From CAZYTO01 sp964650405 (lineage in GTDB: Bacteria > Acidobacteriota > Thermoanaerobaculia > Gp7-AA8): a stretch of 31,494 nt of DNA. A model generated the notes under the pieces. That model had not been told where the DNA came from and ran no database searches. It saw nothing but the letters and a program-made list of their open reading frames with translations. The position numbers and the translations under genes were made by a program. The stretch lies in assembly GCA_964650405.1 (NCBI GenBank), contig CAZYTO010000022.1:1-31494 (forward strand), given 5' to 3'. Shown here one piece after another: positions 23,047 to 30,861 of the stretch; the stretch's first letter is position 1, and each line of letters starts with the position of its first letter.

Positions 23047-23625
23047 CTACTCGTCCCCGGCCTCGATGGCCCGCCGTACGCGCCAGGCCTGCCACAGATG
23101 ACGTCTGGCGTGCGCGGCAAGGACATGAAAGCCGGTGGCGAGGCTGAATCGGATTCCGTGGATGAAGGGATTGGGAAAGCGTATCCCGGCCAGATCGAGG
23201 TCGGCATTCGCGTGCAGGAACGCGCGGGCGCCGGCAAGTGATGCCATGTAGCCGGTGAACGTCTCTCCCAGCGGCGGCGCCGGACGTGGCCGTATTTTCC
23301 GCGGCGCCTTCAAGTGCGACCACCACGCCGGAGGCGGCTCGAGCGAGCGAGCGAACAACCTGCCGACAACGCCCGGCCTCGCCGGCCGCCGGCGATAGCG
23401 TCCCTCCCTGCGTGCACGTTCCACCGGCTCCTGCATCGCGCCCAGATAGATACGATTGCCCGTGGCCAGATGGTCGAGACACTCGGCCACACTCCACGCT
23501 CCTGCTTCCGGACGACGGATGCCCTCCTCCTCCGACAACCCTGCTACGAGCAACTCCGCCTCGCGCCCGGCCGCTTCGAGCTGATCCTGCAGGTCCTTGA
23601 TGTCCGGCGGGACGATCGCTTCCAT
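23047..23625 (-). CDS. DinB superfamily protein
   Basis: This 192-residue protein starts MEAIVPPDIKDLQDQLEAAG. It is a four-helix bundle of the DinB/YfiT type. AWSVAECLDHLATGNRIYL carries the first conserved His (in HL), and the terminal helix FSLATGFHVLAAHARRHLWQ carries the others; together these form the usual His-triad metal site. Such proteins act as thiol-dependent transferases or stress-induced hydrolases. The ATG at 23625 is chosen because the domain begins there. TATGCT lies 8 nt upstream (23634-23639, minus strand), again without a Shine-Dalgarno sequence. Confidence 0.85.
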   Translation of the reverse strand: MEAIVPPDIKDLQDQLEAAGREAELLVAGLSEEEGIRRPEAGAWSVAECLDHLATGNRIYLGAMQEPVERARREGRYRRRPARPGVVGRLFARSLEPPPAWWSHLKAPRKIRPRPAPPLGETFTGYMASLAGARAFLHANADLDLAGIRFPNPFIHGIRFSLATGFHVLAAHARRHLWQAWRVRRAIEAGDE

Positions 23626-23670
23626 TGCCGCGCAGCATAAACGCGGCAGCATCGGCCCGCGAGCGCGACG

Positions 23671-23715
23671 CTCGGGCAGGCTCGGCCGGGTCACCCCGGC
23701 CGAGCCCACCCCGAG
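23671..23715. terminator. Very strong two-tier hairpin
   Basis: The inner stem GGCTCGGCCGGG (23679-23690) pairs perfectly with CCCGGCCGAGCC (23695-23706) around the loop TCAC. CTCGGG (23671-23676) and CCCGAG (23710-23715) add an outer stem. It lies just after the stop of the EthD gene (23723, minus strand) and before the DinB gene, so it probably ends EthD transcription. There is no T-run. Confidence 0.6.
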
Positions 23716-23722
23716 GATTCCG

Positions 23723-24037
23723 TCACGCCAGGTCGTCGGTCAATAGCAGGACGACCGGCGCGCCGCCGGTGGAGATCGAGGCGGCGTGGGCCAGCGCCTC
23801 CTGAGCGCCCTGCGACGACGCGCTGGCCTGCAGGGCCTCGACCGAGGGGAAGGTCACGTCGGAGATGGCGTGGTACGGCGCGCGTTCGCCGGTGGCGGAG
23901 ACAACCCGCTTGCTGACGACGCCGGTCGCGCCCTTGAAACGAGGTGCGGCGTAGGGAAGATGTTCTTCGCGATAGGCACGCTCGAACACCTTCGGATCCT
24001 TCGGGGCTGGGTACATTACCAACAGGTGTGCAGTCAT
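23723..24037 (-). CDS. EthD-family small protein
   Basis: This 104-residue protein starts MTAHLLVMYPAPKDPKVFER. It has the dimeric ferredoxin-like EthD fold: LLVMYPAPKDPKVFERAYRE, then EEHLPYAAPRFKGATGVVSK, then SDVTFPSVEALQASASSQGA. EthD proteins accompany degradation enzymes or act as small stress proteins. AAGGAG about 7 nt upstream supports the ATG at 24037 rather than the longer frame to 24172. Confidence 0.85.
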   Translation of the reverse strand: MTAHLLVMYPAPKDPKVFERAYREEHLPYAAPRFKGATGVVSKRVVSATGERAPYHAISDVTFPSVEALQASASSQGAQEALAHAASISTGGAPVVLLLTDDLA

Positions 24038-24099
24038 TACGGTCTCCTTTTGCGCTCGTCCTCGAGCGCGGATGAAGACTAGCGACGCCGCGCGGTGCC

Positions 24100-24119
24100 G
24101 TACGGTCTGGAATCCGTAC
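24100..24119. promoter_or_regulatory. Inverted repeat GTACGG-N8-CCGTAC upstream of EthD gene
   Basis: This perfect 6-bp dyad with an 8-bp spacer lies in the divergent region between the EthD gene (start 24037) and the propeller gene (start 24295). Its form fits a regulator half-site pair; no regulator gene is adjacent. Confidence 0.35.
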
Positions 24120-24294
24120 CCGGTCACAGGCCGGCCGATGTTGACGACCGTCACGGCGGCGCAGCGGATCATCGGAGAAGATGCACCGCCCTAGGAGGTC
24201 CAGGGACCTGAGACCGCCGAGGCGTTTTGTCTTATTCTGGAGTTCTTGTCTGGCCATGCACGGGGGATGGGCGGACGGCGAAAGGAGACGTCCC

Positions 24295-25863
24295 ATGCGT
24301 CGTCACGACTCGGTCGGTCACTTTCTCAGGCACCGGATTCTCTTCTGCCTCGGAGTCATCGCGTTCTGCGTTCCCGCCGCGCTGGCTCAGCACCTCTACA
24401 TCGGAAACAACGCCGTGCCGGGCGGAATCCGTCAATACAACCTTCCCATCACCGGGGGCTCGGCGCCGGCCTTCACGGTCCCTCTCGACGGCGTCATCGC
24501 CGTCGACGTCGATGCCAACGGGAATGTGGCCGCAGGCGACCTGGGCGGCAACATCTCGTATTTCCCGGCGCCGTTGTCGGGGTCCAGCACACGGACCGCG
24601 GTTTTCCCGATCAGCGGCGGTCTCGGCGCGTACCAGCTCGTCTTCGGGCCGGGAGGTGACTTGTGGGTCGCTTCCACGAGCCAGCTTCACAGGTACACGC
24701 GTCCGTTCACCAATTTCACCGTGCCGGCCCAAACGATCAGCGCCCTCGGCAATGGTGCCCTGGGCATGGCCTTCGACGCCGCCCAGAACCTCTATGTCAC
24801 CAACGCCGGCGGCACCAGCAGTCTCCTCGTGTACACGCCGCCCTACACCGGCCTCCCGTTGCCCACGCCGACGGTCAACGCTCTCTACCGGAAGCTCGCG
24901 GTCAACGGCTCGCAGTTGTTCGTCTCTGTAGCCGGTCCCGGAACCGGACGCGTCGACGTCTACAACCTGCCGCTCACGATCCTGAGCGCGCCGGCGTTCT
25001 CCATCACGACGGGCACCAACGTCCCCGAGGCGGTTGGGTTCGATTCGATCGGGAATCTGTACGTCGGCAATTTAACTGGTGCCGCGGTCGCCATTTACCG
25101 TCCGCCGTTCTCGTCGTCGAGCACGCCGTCGGTGACGCTGACAGTAAGCGGGTTCTCGATCTTCAGCCTGGCCGTCGAGCAACCGGGCCTGGGTGTTCTT
25201 CCCGGGGTGGCTTCGTCGCCCGGCGCGTTCAACTCGTTCTTCCGCACAGGAGTGCAACTCAGCAACCCGAGCGGCTCGTCCATGAGCGGGCGCATCGTGT
25301 ACCACCCGGCCGGCGTCTCGGGCCTCGAGACCGACCCGTCGACGACCTATGCATTGAATCCGGGCGAGACGAAGAACATCCCGGACCTGGTGCAGACGAT
25401 CGGCCAGTCGGGGCTCGGCAGCGCCGACGTCCTTCCGGGCACGGGCGGCTTTCCGACCGTGGTGGCCCGCGTGTTCAACGACGCGGGAAGCAACGGGACG
25501 GCGGGGTTCACCGAGGACCTGCTGAAGCAGGAGACCGCCCTCGGAACGGGCGATCAGATCACCCTCATCGTGCCGGCCGACCTGGCCCGCTTCCGCTACA
25601 ACATCGGCGTGCGCACCCTCGCCAACGGGGCGTCCATCAACGTTACGCAGCGCAGCAGCGCGGGAAGCATCGTCAAGACACTCACCAAGACCTACACGCC
25701 GAACTACTTCGAGCAAGTCGGCGCCTCGGCATTCCTTGGCGGCGGCTCGTTCTCCGCCAACGACAGCATCACGGTGGCCGTCAGTTCAGGAAACCTGTTC
25801 CTCTACGGCGCGTCCACGGACAACACGACGCAGGATCCGAGCATCCAACTCGGCAGGAAGTGA
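24295..25863 (+). CDS. Secreted beta-propeller protein with lineage-type C-terminal domain
   Basis: This 522-residue protein has AAGGAG about 8 nt before the ATG at 24295 and a signal peptide ending ALAQ. Residues of about 30-310 contain NHL/SMP-like propeller strands with repeated phrases (LYIGNNAVPGGIRQYNLP; LYVTNAGGTSSLLVYTPPY; LYVGNLTGAAVAIYRPPF). Residues of about 325-520 form a separate beta-sandwich: FFRTGVQLSNPSGSSMSGRI, VVARVFNDAGSNGTAGFTED, RFRYNIGVRTLANGASINVT, ending in YGASTDNTTQDPSIQL. I recall this C-terminal domain in secreted proteins of Thermoanaerobaculia-type Acidobacteriota. The role is unknown, probably extracellular binding. Confidence 0.8.
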   Translation: MRRHDSVGHFLRHRILFCLGVIAFCVPAALAQHLYIGNNAVPGGIRQYNLPITGGSAPAFTVPLDGVIAVDVDANGNVAAGDLGGNISYFPAPLSGSSTRTAVFPISGGLGAYQLVFGPGGDLWVASTSQLHRYTRPFTNFTVPAQTISALGNGALGMAFDAAQNLYVTNAGGTSSLLVYTPPYTGLPLPTPTVNALYRKLAVNGSQLFVSVAGPGTGRVDVYNLPLTILSAPAFSITTGTNVPEAVGFDSIGNLYVGNLTGAAVAIYRPPFSSSSTPSVTLTVSGFSIFSLAVEQPGLGVLPGVASSPGAFNSFFRTGVQLSNPSGSSMSGRIVYHPAGVSGLETDPSTTYALNPGETKNIPDLVQTIGQSGLGSADVLPGTGGFPTVVARVFNDAGSNGTAGFTEDLLKQETALGTGDQITLIVPADLARFRYNIGVRTLANGASINVTQRSSAGSIVKTLTKTYTPNYFEQVGASAFLGGGSFSANDSITVAVSSGNLFLYGASTDNTTQDPSIQLGRK

Positions 25864-25893
25864 GAATTTCGCTTTCTCGGAGTTCGAAGCAGG

Positions 25894-25939
25894 AGTGGTT
25901 AGTGGTTAGGGAAGAAGCAACGCCTAACCACTAACCACT
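25894..25939. repeat. Perfect 17-bp inverted repeat of tandem AGTGGTT heptamers
   Basis: The left arm 25894-25910 (AGTGGTTAGTGGTTAGG) and right arm 25923-25939 are exact reverse complements with a 12-nt loop. The arm is a tandem heptamer. It fills the gap between convergent genes ending at 25863 and 25945. Confidence 0.8.
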
Positions 25940-25944
25940 TCTCT

Positions 25945-26469
25945 CTACGGGAGCCGCTTGACGAGGTCGTCGGCAAGCGCCTTGACCTTCTCCGGCGCCA
26001 CTTTGAAGTGCGGCCCCAGAATGCCGGCCGAGTAGACGAAGCCCTTCGCCACTCCGAAGCAGCCCACCATGGCCGGTGCCTGGTCGCTCTCCGCCTGCGG
26101 CGGGATAGCCGTGTTACAAAGCACGTCTCCCAGCTTCGTCTCGCTGACCGTCCACCCTTTGGCCTTCAGGCCGGCGTAGACCTGGCGCAACCTCGCCAAC
26201 CCTTTCTCCCGATCCTCTTTCGTGCCGATCGCCGCCATCACCGAGACGTTGGCCATGCCACGGTCGCCGACTTTCCACATGCAGCCGTTCATCGTCCCCT
26301 GCCCCTTCGCCAACTGCATGTCCGCTTCGTGCGCCTCGCCGACCTTCATGCCGGTCGCTGCGGCGATCTCGGCGTTCGTCAGTAACGGGCAGCCCGCGGG
26401 CGGCTTCTGGGCAAGAGCCACCGCAGGGATCAACACCAGGATCAACACGACGAGGAGGAGTGCCTTCAT
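25945..26469 (-). CDS. Exported protein of unknown function, DUF3558-like
   Basis: This 174-residue protein has GAGGT 6 nt before the ATG at 26469 and a signal peptide (MKALLLVVLILVLIPAVALA, then Q). The mature part opens GCPLLTNAEIAAATGMKVGE, like DUF3558-type exported proteins, and has four more-or-less paired Cys (GCPLL, NGCMW, LCNT, GCFG) likely forming disulfides. A role in the envelope is inferred; function unknown. Confidence 0.7.
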   Translation of the reverse strand: MKALLLVVLILVLIPAVALAQKPPAGCPLLTNAEIAAATGMKVGEAHEADMQLAKGQGTMNGCMWKVGDRGMANVSVMAAIGTKEDREKGLARLRQVYAGLKAKGWTVSETKLGDVLCNTAIPPQAESDQAPAMVGCFGVAKGFVYSAGILGPHFKVAPEKVKALADDLVKRLP

Positions 26470-26769
26470 GAGTGACCTCGCATTCTGCCCGCACTCTAAC
26501 ACTCCATTCGCAAGGGCGCTGTGCAGGTGAGATGGTGATCATCGTCCGTGGCCGCCACGCGCGATTCACTGCACTGCTGAAGCCAGGCCGATGAGGTGCT
26601 GCTGGCGAAGGATCTCCAATCCGGCCAGACAGAAAATAGCGGCCTGAAGCGCTGGCGGAAGCTGGCTCTACTTGACCTCCCGGCACGGACCCCTTAACGT
26701 CGCTGGTACCAGGCCAGCTCCGGTTCCCCCGCGTCCCCACCCCACCGCGGTTCAGGAGGAGATAGCGTC
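26470..26769. other. 300-bp divergent intergenic region
   Basis: I see no convincing gene. A possible promoter for the TMEM43-like gene lies at 26672-26700, and AGGAGGAG precedes its ATG. The rest shows no clear repeat. Confidence 0.5.
26672..26700 (+). promoter_or_regulatory. Possible promoter of the TMEM43-like gene
   Basis: TTGACC (26672-26677), a 17-bp spacer and TAACGT (26695-26700). The -35 is good and the -10 weak. The transcript start would be near 26707, about 60 nt before the ATG. Confidence 0.35.
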
Positions 26770-27957
26770 ATGTCCGACTCTTTCAACGTCGTGAGCAGCC
26801 AGTCGTGGTTTTCCCGCATCTTCGAGTCGATCAAGAGCGTTCTGCTCGGTCTCGCTCTGTTCGTCGTCTCCTTTCCGGTTCTCTACTGGAACGAGGGCCG
26901 GGCCGTGCGCACCGCGCGGAGTCTCACCGAAGGCCTGGGCGCCGTGGTCGCGGTCCCTCCCGATTCGGTCGACACGTCGAAGGAGGGGAAACTCGTACAC
27001 GTCAGCGGCGCGGTGAAGACCGCGGGCCCGGTGATGGACGACGCATTCGCGGTGCAGTCGGACGGCGTGAAGCTGCTCCGCAAGGTCGAGATGTATCAGT
27101 GGACGGAAGAGAAGAAATCGGAGACGCGCAAGAAAGTCGGCGGCGGCACCGAGACGGTCACCACCTACGACTACCGCCAGGCCTGGAAGGAGGGGCGGGT
27201 CAACTCCTCCGACTTCCAGAAGCCGGAGGGGCACGAGAATCCGGATACCCCGGCGTATGAATCGAAGACGTTCACCGCCGATCCGGTCAAGGTCGGCGCA
27301 TTCACCATGTCGGCGGAGCAGGTGGAGAAACTCAACAATGCCGTCGATCTCCCCGTCGACGCCGGCGCGGCCGCGCAGATTCCGGGCGCCGCGAAGGGGA
27401 CGATGCAGGTGAAGGAAGGAAAGTTCTATTCAGGTGCGGATCCGGGCTCTCCGAAGCTCGGCGACCTGCGGATCTCCTACCAGGCGGTCAAGCCGGCCAG
27501 CGTCAGTCTCGTCGGCGTGCAGGCGGCGTCGACCTTCGCGCCGTACCAGGCCAAGGCCGGCGACACCATCCTCCTGGTCGAGGAGGGCGTGCACACCGCG
27601 GCGGAGATGTTCAAGACGGCGCAGGACCAGAACGCCATGTTCACCTGGATCCTCCGCGCGGCGGGCTTCTTCATGATGTTCCTCGGCCTGTTCATGGTCT
27701 TCCGCCCGCTGGCCGTCGTGGCGGACGTCCTGCCGCTGTTCGGCACGTTCCTCAGCGCCGGCATCGGGTTCTTCGCATTCCTCGGTGCCGCCACGCTGTC
27801 GTTCGTCACCATCGCCATCGCCTGGGTCGCCGTGCGCCCGGTGCTCGGCATCTCGCTGCTCGTACTGGCGGGGGCAGGCGTCTTCTGGCTTGTGAAGGTT
27901 GGCAGGAGCAAGAAGGCCGCACGCGCTGCAGCGGCCGCGTCGCCTGCGCCGGGCTGA
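26770..27957 (+). CDS. TMEM43 (LUMA)-family membrane protein
   Basis: This 395-residue protein has AGGAGGAG 8 nt upstream. The family layout is complete. One N-terminal transmembrane helix (SVLLGLALFVVSFPVLYWNE) leads into a large exported domain with WNEGRAVRT, VHVSGAVKT and VEMYQWTEEKK. Three C-terminal helices then follow (ILRAAGFFMMFLGLFMVFRP; ADVLPLFGTFLSAGIGFFAF; GISLLVLAGAGVFWLV). Bacterial members are often large single genes with no fixed partner; their function is not established. Confidence 0.9.
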   Translation: MSDSFNVVSSQSWFSRIFESIKSVLLGLALFVVSFPVLYWNEGRAVRTARSLTEGLGAVVAVPPDSVDTSKEGKLVHVSGAVKTAGPVMDDAFAVQSDGVKLLRKVEMYQWTEEKKSETRKKVGGGTETVTTYDYRQAWKEGRVNSSDFQKPEGHENPDTPAYESKTFTADPVKVGAFTMSAEQVEKLNNAVDLPVDAGAAAQIPGAAKGTMQVKEGKFYSGADPGSPKLGDLRISYQAVKPASVSLVGVQAASTFAPYQAKAGDTILLVEEGVHTAAEMFKTAQDQNAMFTWILRAAGFFMMFLGLFMVFRPLAVVADVLPLFGTFLSAGIGFFAFLGAATLSFVTIAIAWVAVRPVLGISLLVLAGAGVFWLVKVGRSKKAARAAAAASPAPG

Positions 27958-28048
27958 CCCATCAAGGCAGCGTTATAGTTGGCGGACGCGACCGGCGGGC
28001 CGGCGCTTCGATCCCCGATGGACGGAAAGGTATGGAGGTTTGTGTGCC

Positions 28049-28543
28049 ATGACGACACGAGTCCGGTTCTTCATCCTCGTTGCTCTCGTCCTCGTTTCCC
28101 CGGCAGTGCTTGCGCAACCCTCTCCGGAACAGAAGAAGCTCGAGGCCATGGTGGGCAAGTGGCAGACGGAGATCGAATTCAAAGGCAACACGCCCAGCAA
28201 GGCCTCCGGAACGGAGGCGTGTGAGTGGTTTGCCAACCTTCACGTCGTCTGCCGCTCCGAGCTCACCGGGCCGGCCGGGCTCTATCGGTCGATGCGCATC
28301 GTCAGCTACGTACCGGCCATGAAACAGTACTCCGTCTACACGATCGACAGCTTCGGCTACGCGACGCTGACGATGGGGACCAACGCCGGCAGCACCTGGA
28401 CGTTCACGTCGAGCGGACAAGGCTGGCAGACGCGTCTGGTGATGAAGATCTCGGGCAACAGCTACTCCTCCGTCGCGGACTACGCGGGGGCGGACGGCAA
28501 GTGGGTCACCACCGCGACGAGCAAGTCGTCCCGCCTGAAGTAG
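28049..28543 (+). CDS. Exported DUF1579-type protein
   Basis: This 164-residue protein has GGAGG at 28034-28038 before the ATG, a signal peptide ending VLAQ, then EQKKLEAMVGKWQTEIEFKG, the usual GxW start of DUF1579-type small beta-barrels. ACEWFANLHVVCRSEL contributes a probable disulfide pair, followed by YSVYTIDSFGYATLTMG. It is a small exported ligand-binding-type barrel; the ligand is unknown. It belongs to the same broad family as the cytoplasmic gene at 15780-16247. Confidence 0.8.
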   Translation: MTTRVRFFILVALVLVSPAVLAQPSPEQKKLEAMVGKWQTEIEFKGNTPSKASGTEACEWFANLHVVCRSELTGPAGLYRSMRIVSYVPAMKQYSVYTIDSFGYATLTMGTNAGSTWTFTSSGQGWQTRLVMKISGNSYSSVADYAGADGKWVTTATSKSSRLK

Positions 28544-28617
28544 GGCGGCGGCGGTTCTCGGGCACCGCCGGGCAAGGAGCCACTGATCTTCAGTTGTCCG
28601 TCATGAAGGGCGAATCG

Positions 28618-28639
28618 GCGCCCCGTTCTTACGGGGCGC
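28618..28639. terminator. Perfect 9-bp hairpin spanning the oxidase stop codon
   Basis: GCGCCCCGT (28618-28626) and ACGGGGCGC (28631-28639) pair perfectly around TCTT. The multicopper oxidase stop codon (28629-28631) lies in the loop and first pair. The hairpin can serve both convergent genes. Confidence 0.55.
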
Positions 28640-30554
28640 TCGTCTTCATGGGACGCATCATGTCGCTGTCTTCGTGGTCGAGGATGTGGCAGTGCCACAC
28701 GTAGCCCGGCCCCTGGGTGGGATCGAAGGGGAAGGGATTGAAGCCGGGCTTGAGAGACGCATCCAGCGTGCTCTGCGGAGCGATGCGAATGCGGATCCGG
28801 GTGACCTTGCCGGGAGGAGCCACGAAGGTGTCCTTCCATCCGGCCTCCGACGGCGACGGCGGCTCCGAGGGGCCGGTGAGGAAGTCGTGAACGGTATTCG
28901 TGGCCGGATCGAAGACCGGAGTCTCCACGTTGACCCGCACGGTGGGGTGATTGAGCGGCAGGGTGGTGCCGTTGAAGCTCTCCCAGTACGCGCGGAAACG
29001 TTCAACGTCGATGAGCTGCCGGTCCTCCAATTGGAACTCCACGAGGTGAATGTGGACCGGATGTGCGTCCTCGGTGAGGTTCTGGAAGTACCACGCCTCG
29101 GTGGTGCCGACTTTCGGCAGCTCGGTGATGTTGGAATCGAAATGCTGCCCGTCGATGAGTACGGCCACCGGGTTGCCGGTGTCGCTCTCCTGCTCGTTCA
29201 ACGTGAAGAGCTTGGGATTGCCGATCCCCTCGGTCTCGACGAGCGTGGGGACGGTGATGAGCTTCGACGGGAGCGGATGCGGGCTCACCGGCGTGCCGCT
29301 CTGCACTTCGAAGCGCATGATCTGGCCGGTCGTTTGCGGATCGACCGGATCCCCGCCCGGGAAGGGGGCGTTGGCGGTGTTCTGCAGGACGACGTTCGTG
29401 CCGCCCGGCAGGCCGGAGAAGTCGATGAGGATGTCCGCGCGCTCCGCGGGCGCGACGAGCAGTGACGTGAGCGCCGCCGGTGCCGGTAGGTAGCTGCCGT
29501 CGCCGCCGATCTGTGTGAACGTCATGCCGTTCGAGAGCTGGATTCGATAGAAGCGGGCGTTCGAGGCGTTGATGATCCGGAAACGGTACTGCCGGCGCTC
29601 GACGCTCAGACCCGGCCACACCTTCCCGTTGACGAGGATGGTGTCCCCGAAGTACTCCGGGTCCCAGTAGGGATGGATGCCAGGATTGTCGCCCACGCGG
29701 GTGAAGCGGATGCTGCCGTCGGTGTTGAAGGCGCGGTCCATCAGCATCAGGGGAATCTCGAACTTCCCGGAGGGGAGGTGCGCGGCGATGGAGTCGTGCG
29801 GATCGCGGATGATGTACGCGCCGGCCAGGCCGGAGGCGACGTTGAGCCGCGTCATGCCGATGGTGTGATCGTGATACCACAGCGTTGTCGGCAACTGGCC
29901 GTTGAAGTAGTGGTACAGCGACGTCACGAACGCCGGTCCCTTGATCTGTTCGTCGTGGGTGAACCAGGCCCCGGGGAATCCGTCGGACGCCGACGGGGTG
30001 ACGCCCCCGTGGAGATGGGTCACCATCGGGATCGGGCTCTGGAAGTCTTTGTATCCCGGCGGGAAGGGCTTGAAGGGCGCGTTGGGCGTCGGGGCGTTGT
30101 TCGGGTTGGCCACGCCGAGGGTCGGGTCCACCGGGAAAGGATGGTCGCCGTCCAGCTCATTCTTGTACTGAACGAAGATGGGCTGGTCGGCGTTGACCTC
30201 GAAGGTCGGGCCGGGCATGGTGAAGTCCGTGCGGTTGGGAGCGTGGTCGTCATCCGCATCTTTGACCACGCCGCCGTACGCGAACACGGGTGTGCTGGGG
30301 AAGCCGGGTGGCAGGAGCTGCTGTGAGGCTTTTCTGGCCGTCACCGTGAAGTTGGTGACGACCGCGTGAGTGGACGAGTCGTACGTGAGGTAGGGGACGT
30401 GGAGAGGCGGCTTGGTCAGCCGGTTGACCCACTTCGGAATGGTCATGGGATCCAGCGGCTTGGGGTTGTCCGCCGCCGCTTGCTGCGCCGCCGCCAACAT
30501 CCCGAGACAGAGGCTGCCGATCAAGAGTCGCCCGAGGTTTGAAAGTGATTTCAT
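28629..30554 (-). CDS. Exported multicopper oxidase, CotA/bilirubin-oxidase type
   Basis: This 641-residue protein has GGAGG just before the ATG at 30554 and a Sec-type signal peptide ending near QAAAD (no twin Arg). All four copper motifs are present: HLHGG (180-184), WYHDH (226-230), HPVHIH (near 500) and HCHILDHEDSDMM (621-633), the last with the type-1 Cys and axial Met. The long SDGFPGAWFTHDEQ loop and the MMRPM end match CotA-like enzymes, which oxidise Cu(I), phenols or Mn(II) with four-electron reduction of O2. The gene is divergent from a TolC-family gene, which suggests copper or metal defence. Confidence 0.93.
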   Translation of the reverse strand: MKSLSNLGRLLIGSLCLGMLAAAQQAAADNPKPLDPMTIPKWVNRLTKPPLHVPYLTYDSSTHAVVTNFTVTARKASQQLLPPGFPSTPVFAYGGVVKDADDDHAPNRTDFTMPGPTFEVNADQPIFVQYKNELDGDHPFPVDPTLGVANPNNAPTPNAPFKPFPPGYKDFQSPIPMVTHLHGGVTPSASDGFPGAWFTHDEQIKGPAFVTSLYHYFNGQLPTTLWYHDHTIGMTRLNVASGLAGAYIIRDPHDSIAAHLPSGKFEIPLMLMDRAFNTDGSIRFTRVGDNPGIHPYWDPEYFGDTILVNGKVWPGLSVERRQYRFRIINASNARFYRIQLSNGMTFTQIGGDGSYLPAPAALTSLLVAPAERADILIDFSGLPGGTNVVLQNTANAPFPGGDPVDPQTTGQIMRFEVQSGTPVSPHPLPSKLITVPTLVETEGIGNPKLFTLNEQESDTGNPVAVLIDGQHFDSNITELPKVGTTEAWYFQNLTEDAHPVHIHLVEFQLEDRQLIDVERFRAYWESFNGTTLPLNHPTVRVNVETPVFDPATNTVHDFLTGPSEPPSPSEAGWKDTFVAPPGKVTRIRIRIAPQSTLDASLKPGFNPFPFDPTQGPGYVWHCHILDHEDSDMMRPMKTSAP

Positions 30555-30718
30555 CACGCCCTCCGAGATCAAACAATCGCCCATGACTGGCGTCCGCGTA
30601 CGCCAAATGACCGCAACGTCACGACAGTCTTCCGGTGACGTGCCGTCGAACCAGGGATTCGAATGAGGAGAGAGCAGCGCACCGTTGATCGGTCCAGGGT
30701 GAGCTGCCTTATGTATCT

Positions 30719-30756
30719 AACGACGCATATATTGGCGTAGTTGCGTCATTTGTCAA
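30719..30756 (-). promoter_or_regulatory. Oxidase promoter with overlapping dyad operator
   Basis: On the minus strand: a perfect TTGACA (30751-30756), with AATATA (30728-30733) after 17 bp, or TATATG after 19 bp, the longer spacing seen in MerR/CueR-type promoters. AACGACGCA (30719-30727) and TGCGTCATT (30742-30750) form a 9-bp dyad (8 pairs) that spans the spacer and -10. Confidence 0.55.
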
Positions 30757-30836
30757 GACCCGCCAGTTTTCCAAGTCCTCGCTTTTCCAAGACTTACCCG
30801 GGATTATCGGGACGCAGAACGGCAGGGAGTGCAGGA

Positions 30837-30842
30837 TATACT
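30837..30842 (+). promoter_or_regulatory. TATACT -10-like hexamer before the TolC-family gene
   Basis: TATACT ends 19 nt before the ATG at 30862, giving a leader of about a dozen bases. No good -35 is found, which fits activator-dependent control. Confidence 0.35.
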
Positions 30843-30861
30843 TGCGGCCCTCGCGCGCGAC

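Larger units (their letters stand above)
30555..30861. other. 307-bp divergent control region
   Basis: There is no gene here. It contains a minus-strand promoter with an overlapping dyad (30719-30756), a pair of TTTTCCAAG direct repeats near 30767 and 30783, and a TATACT hexamer 19 nt before the TolC-family ATG. Confidence 0.6.
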
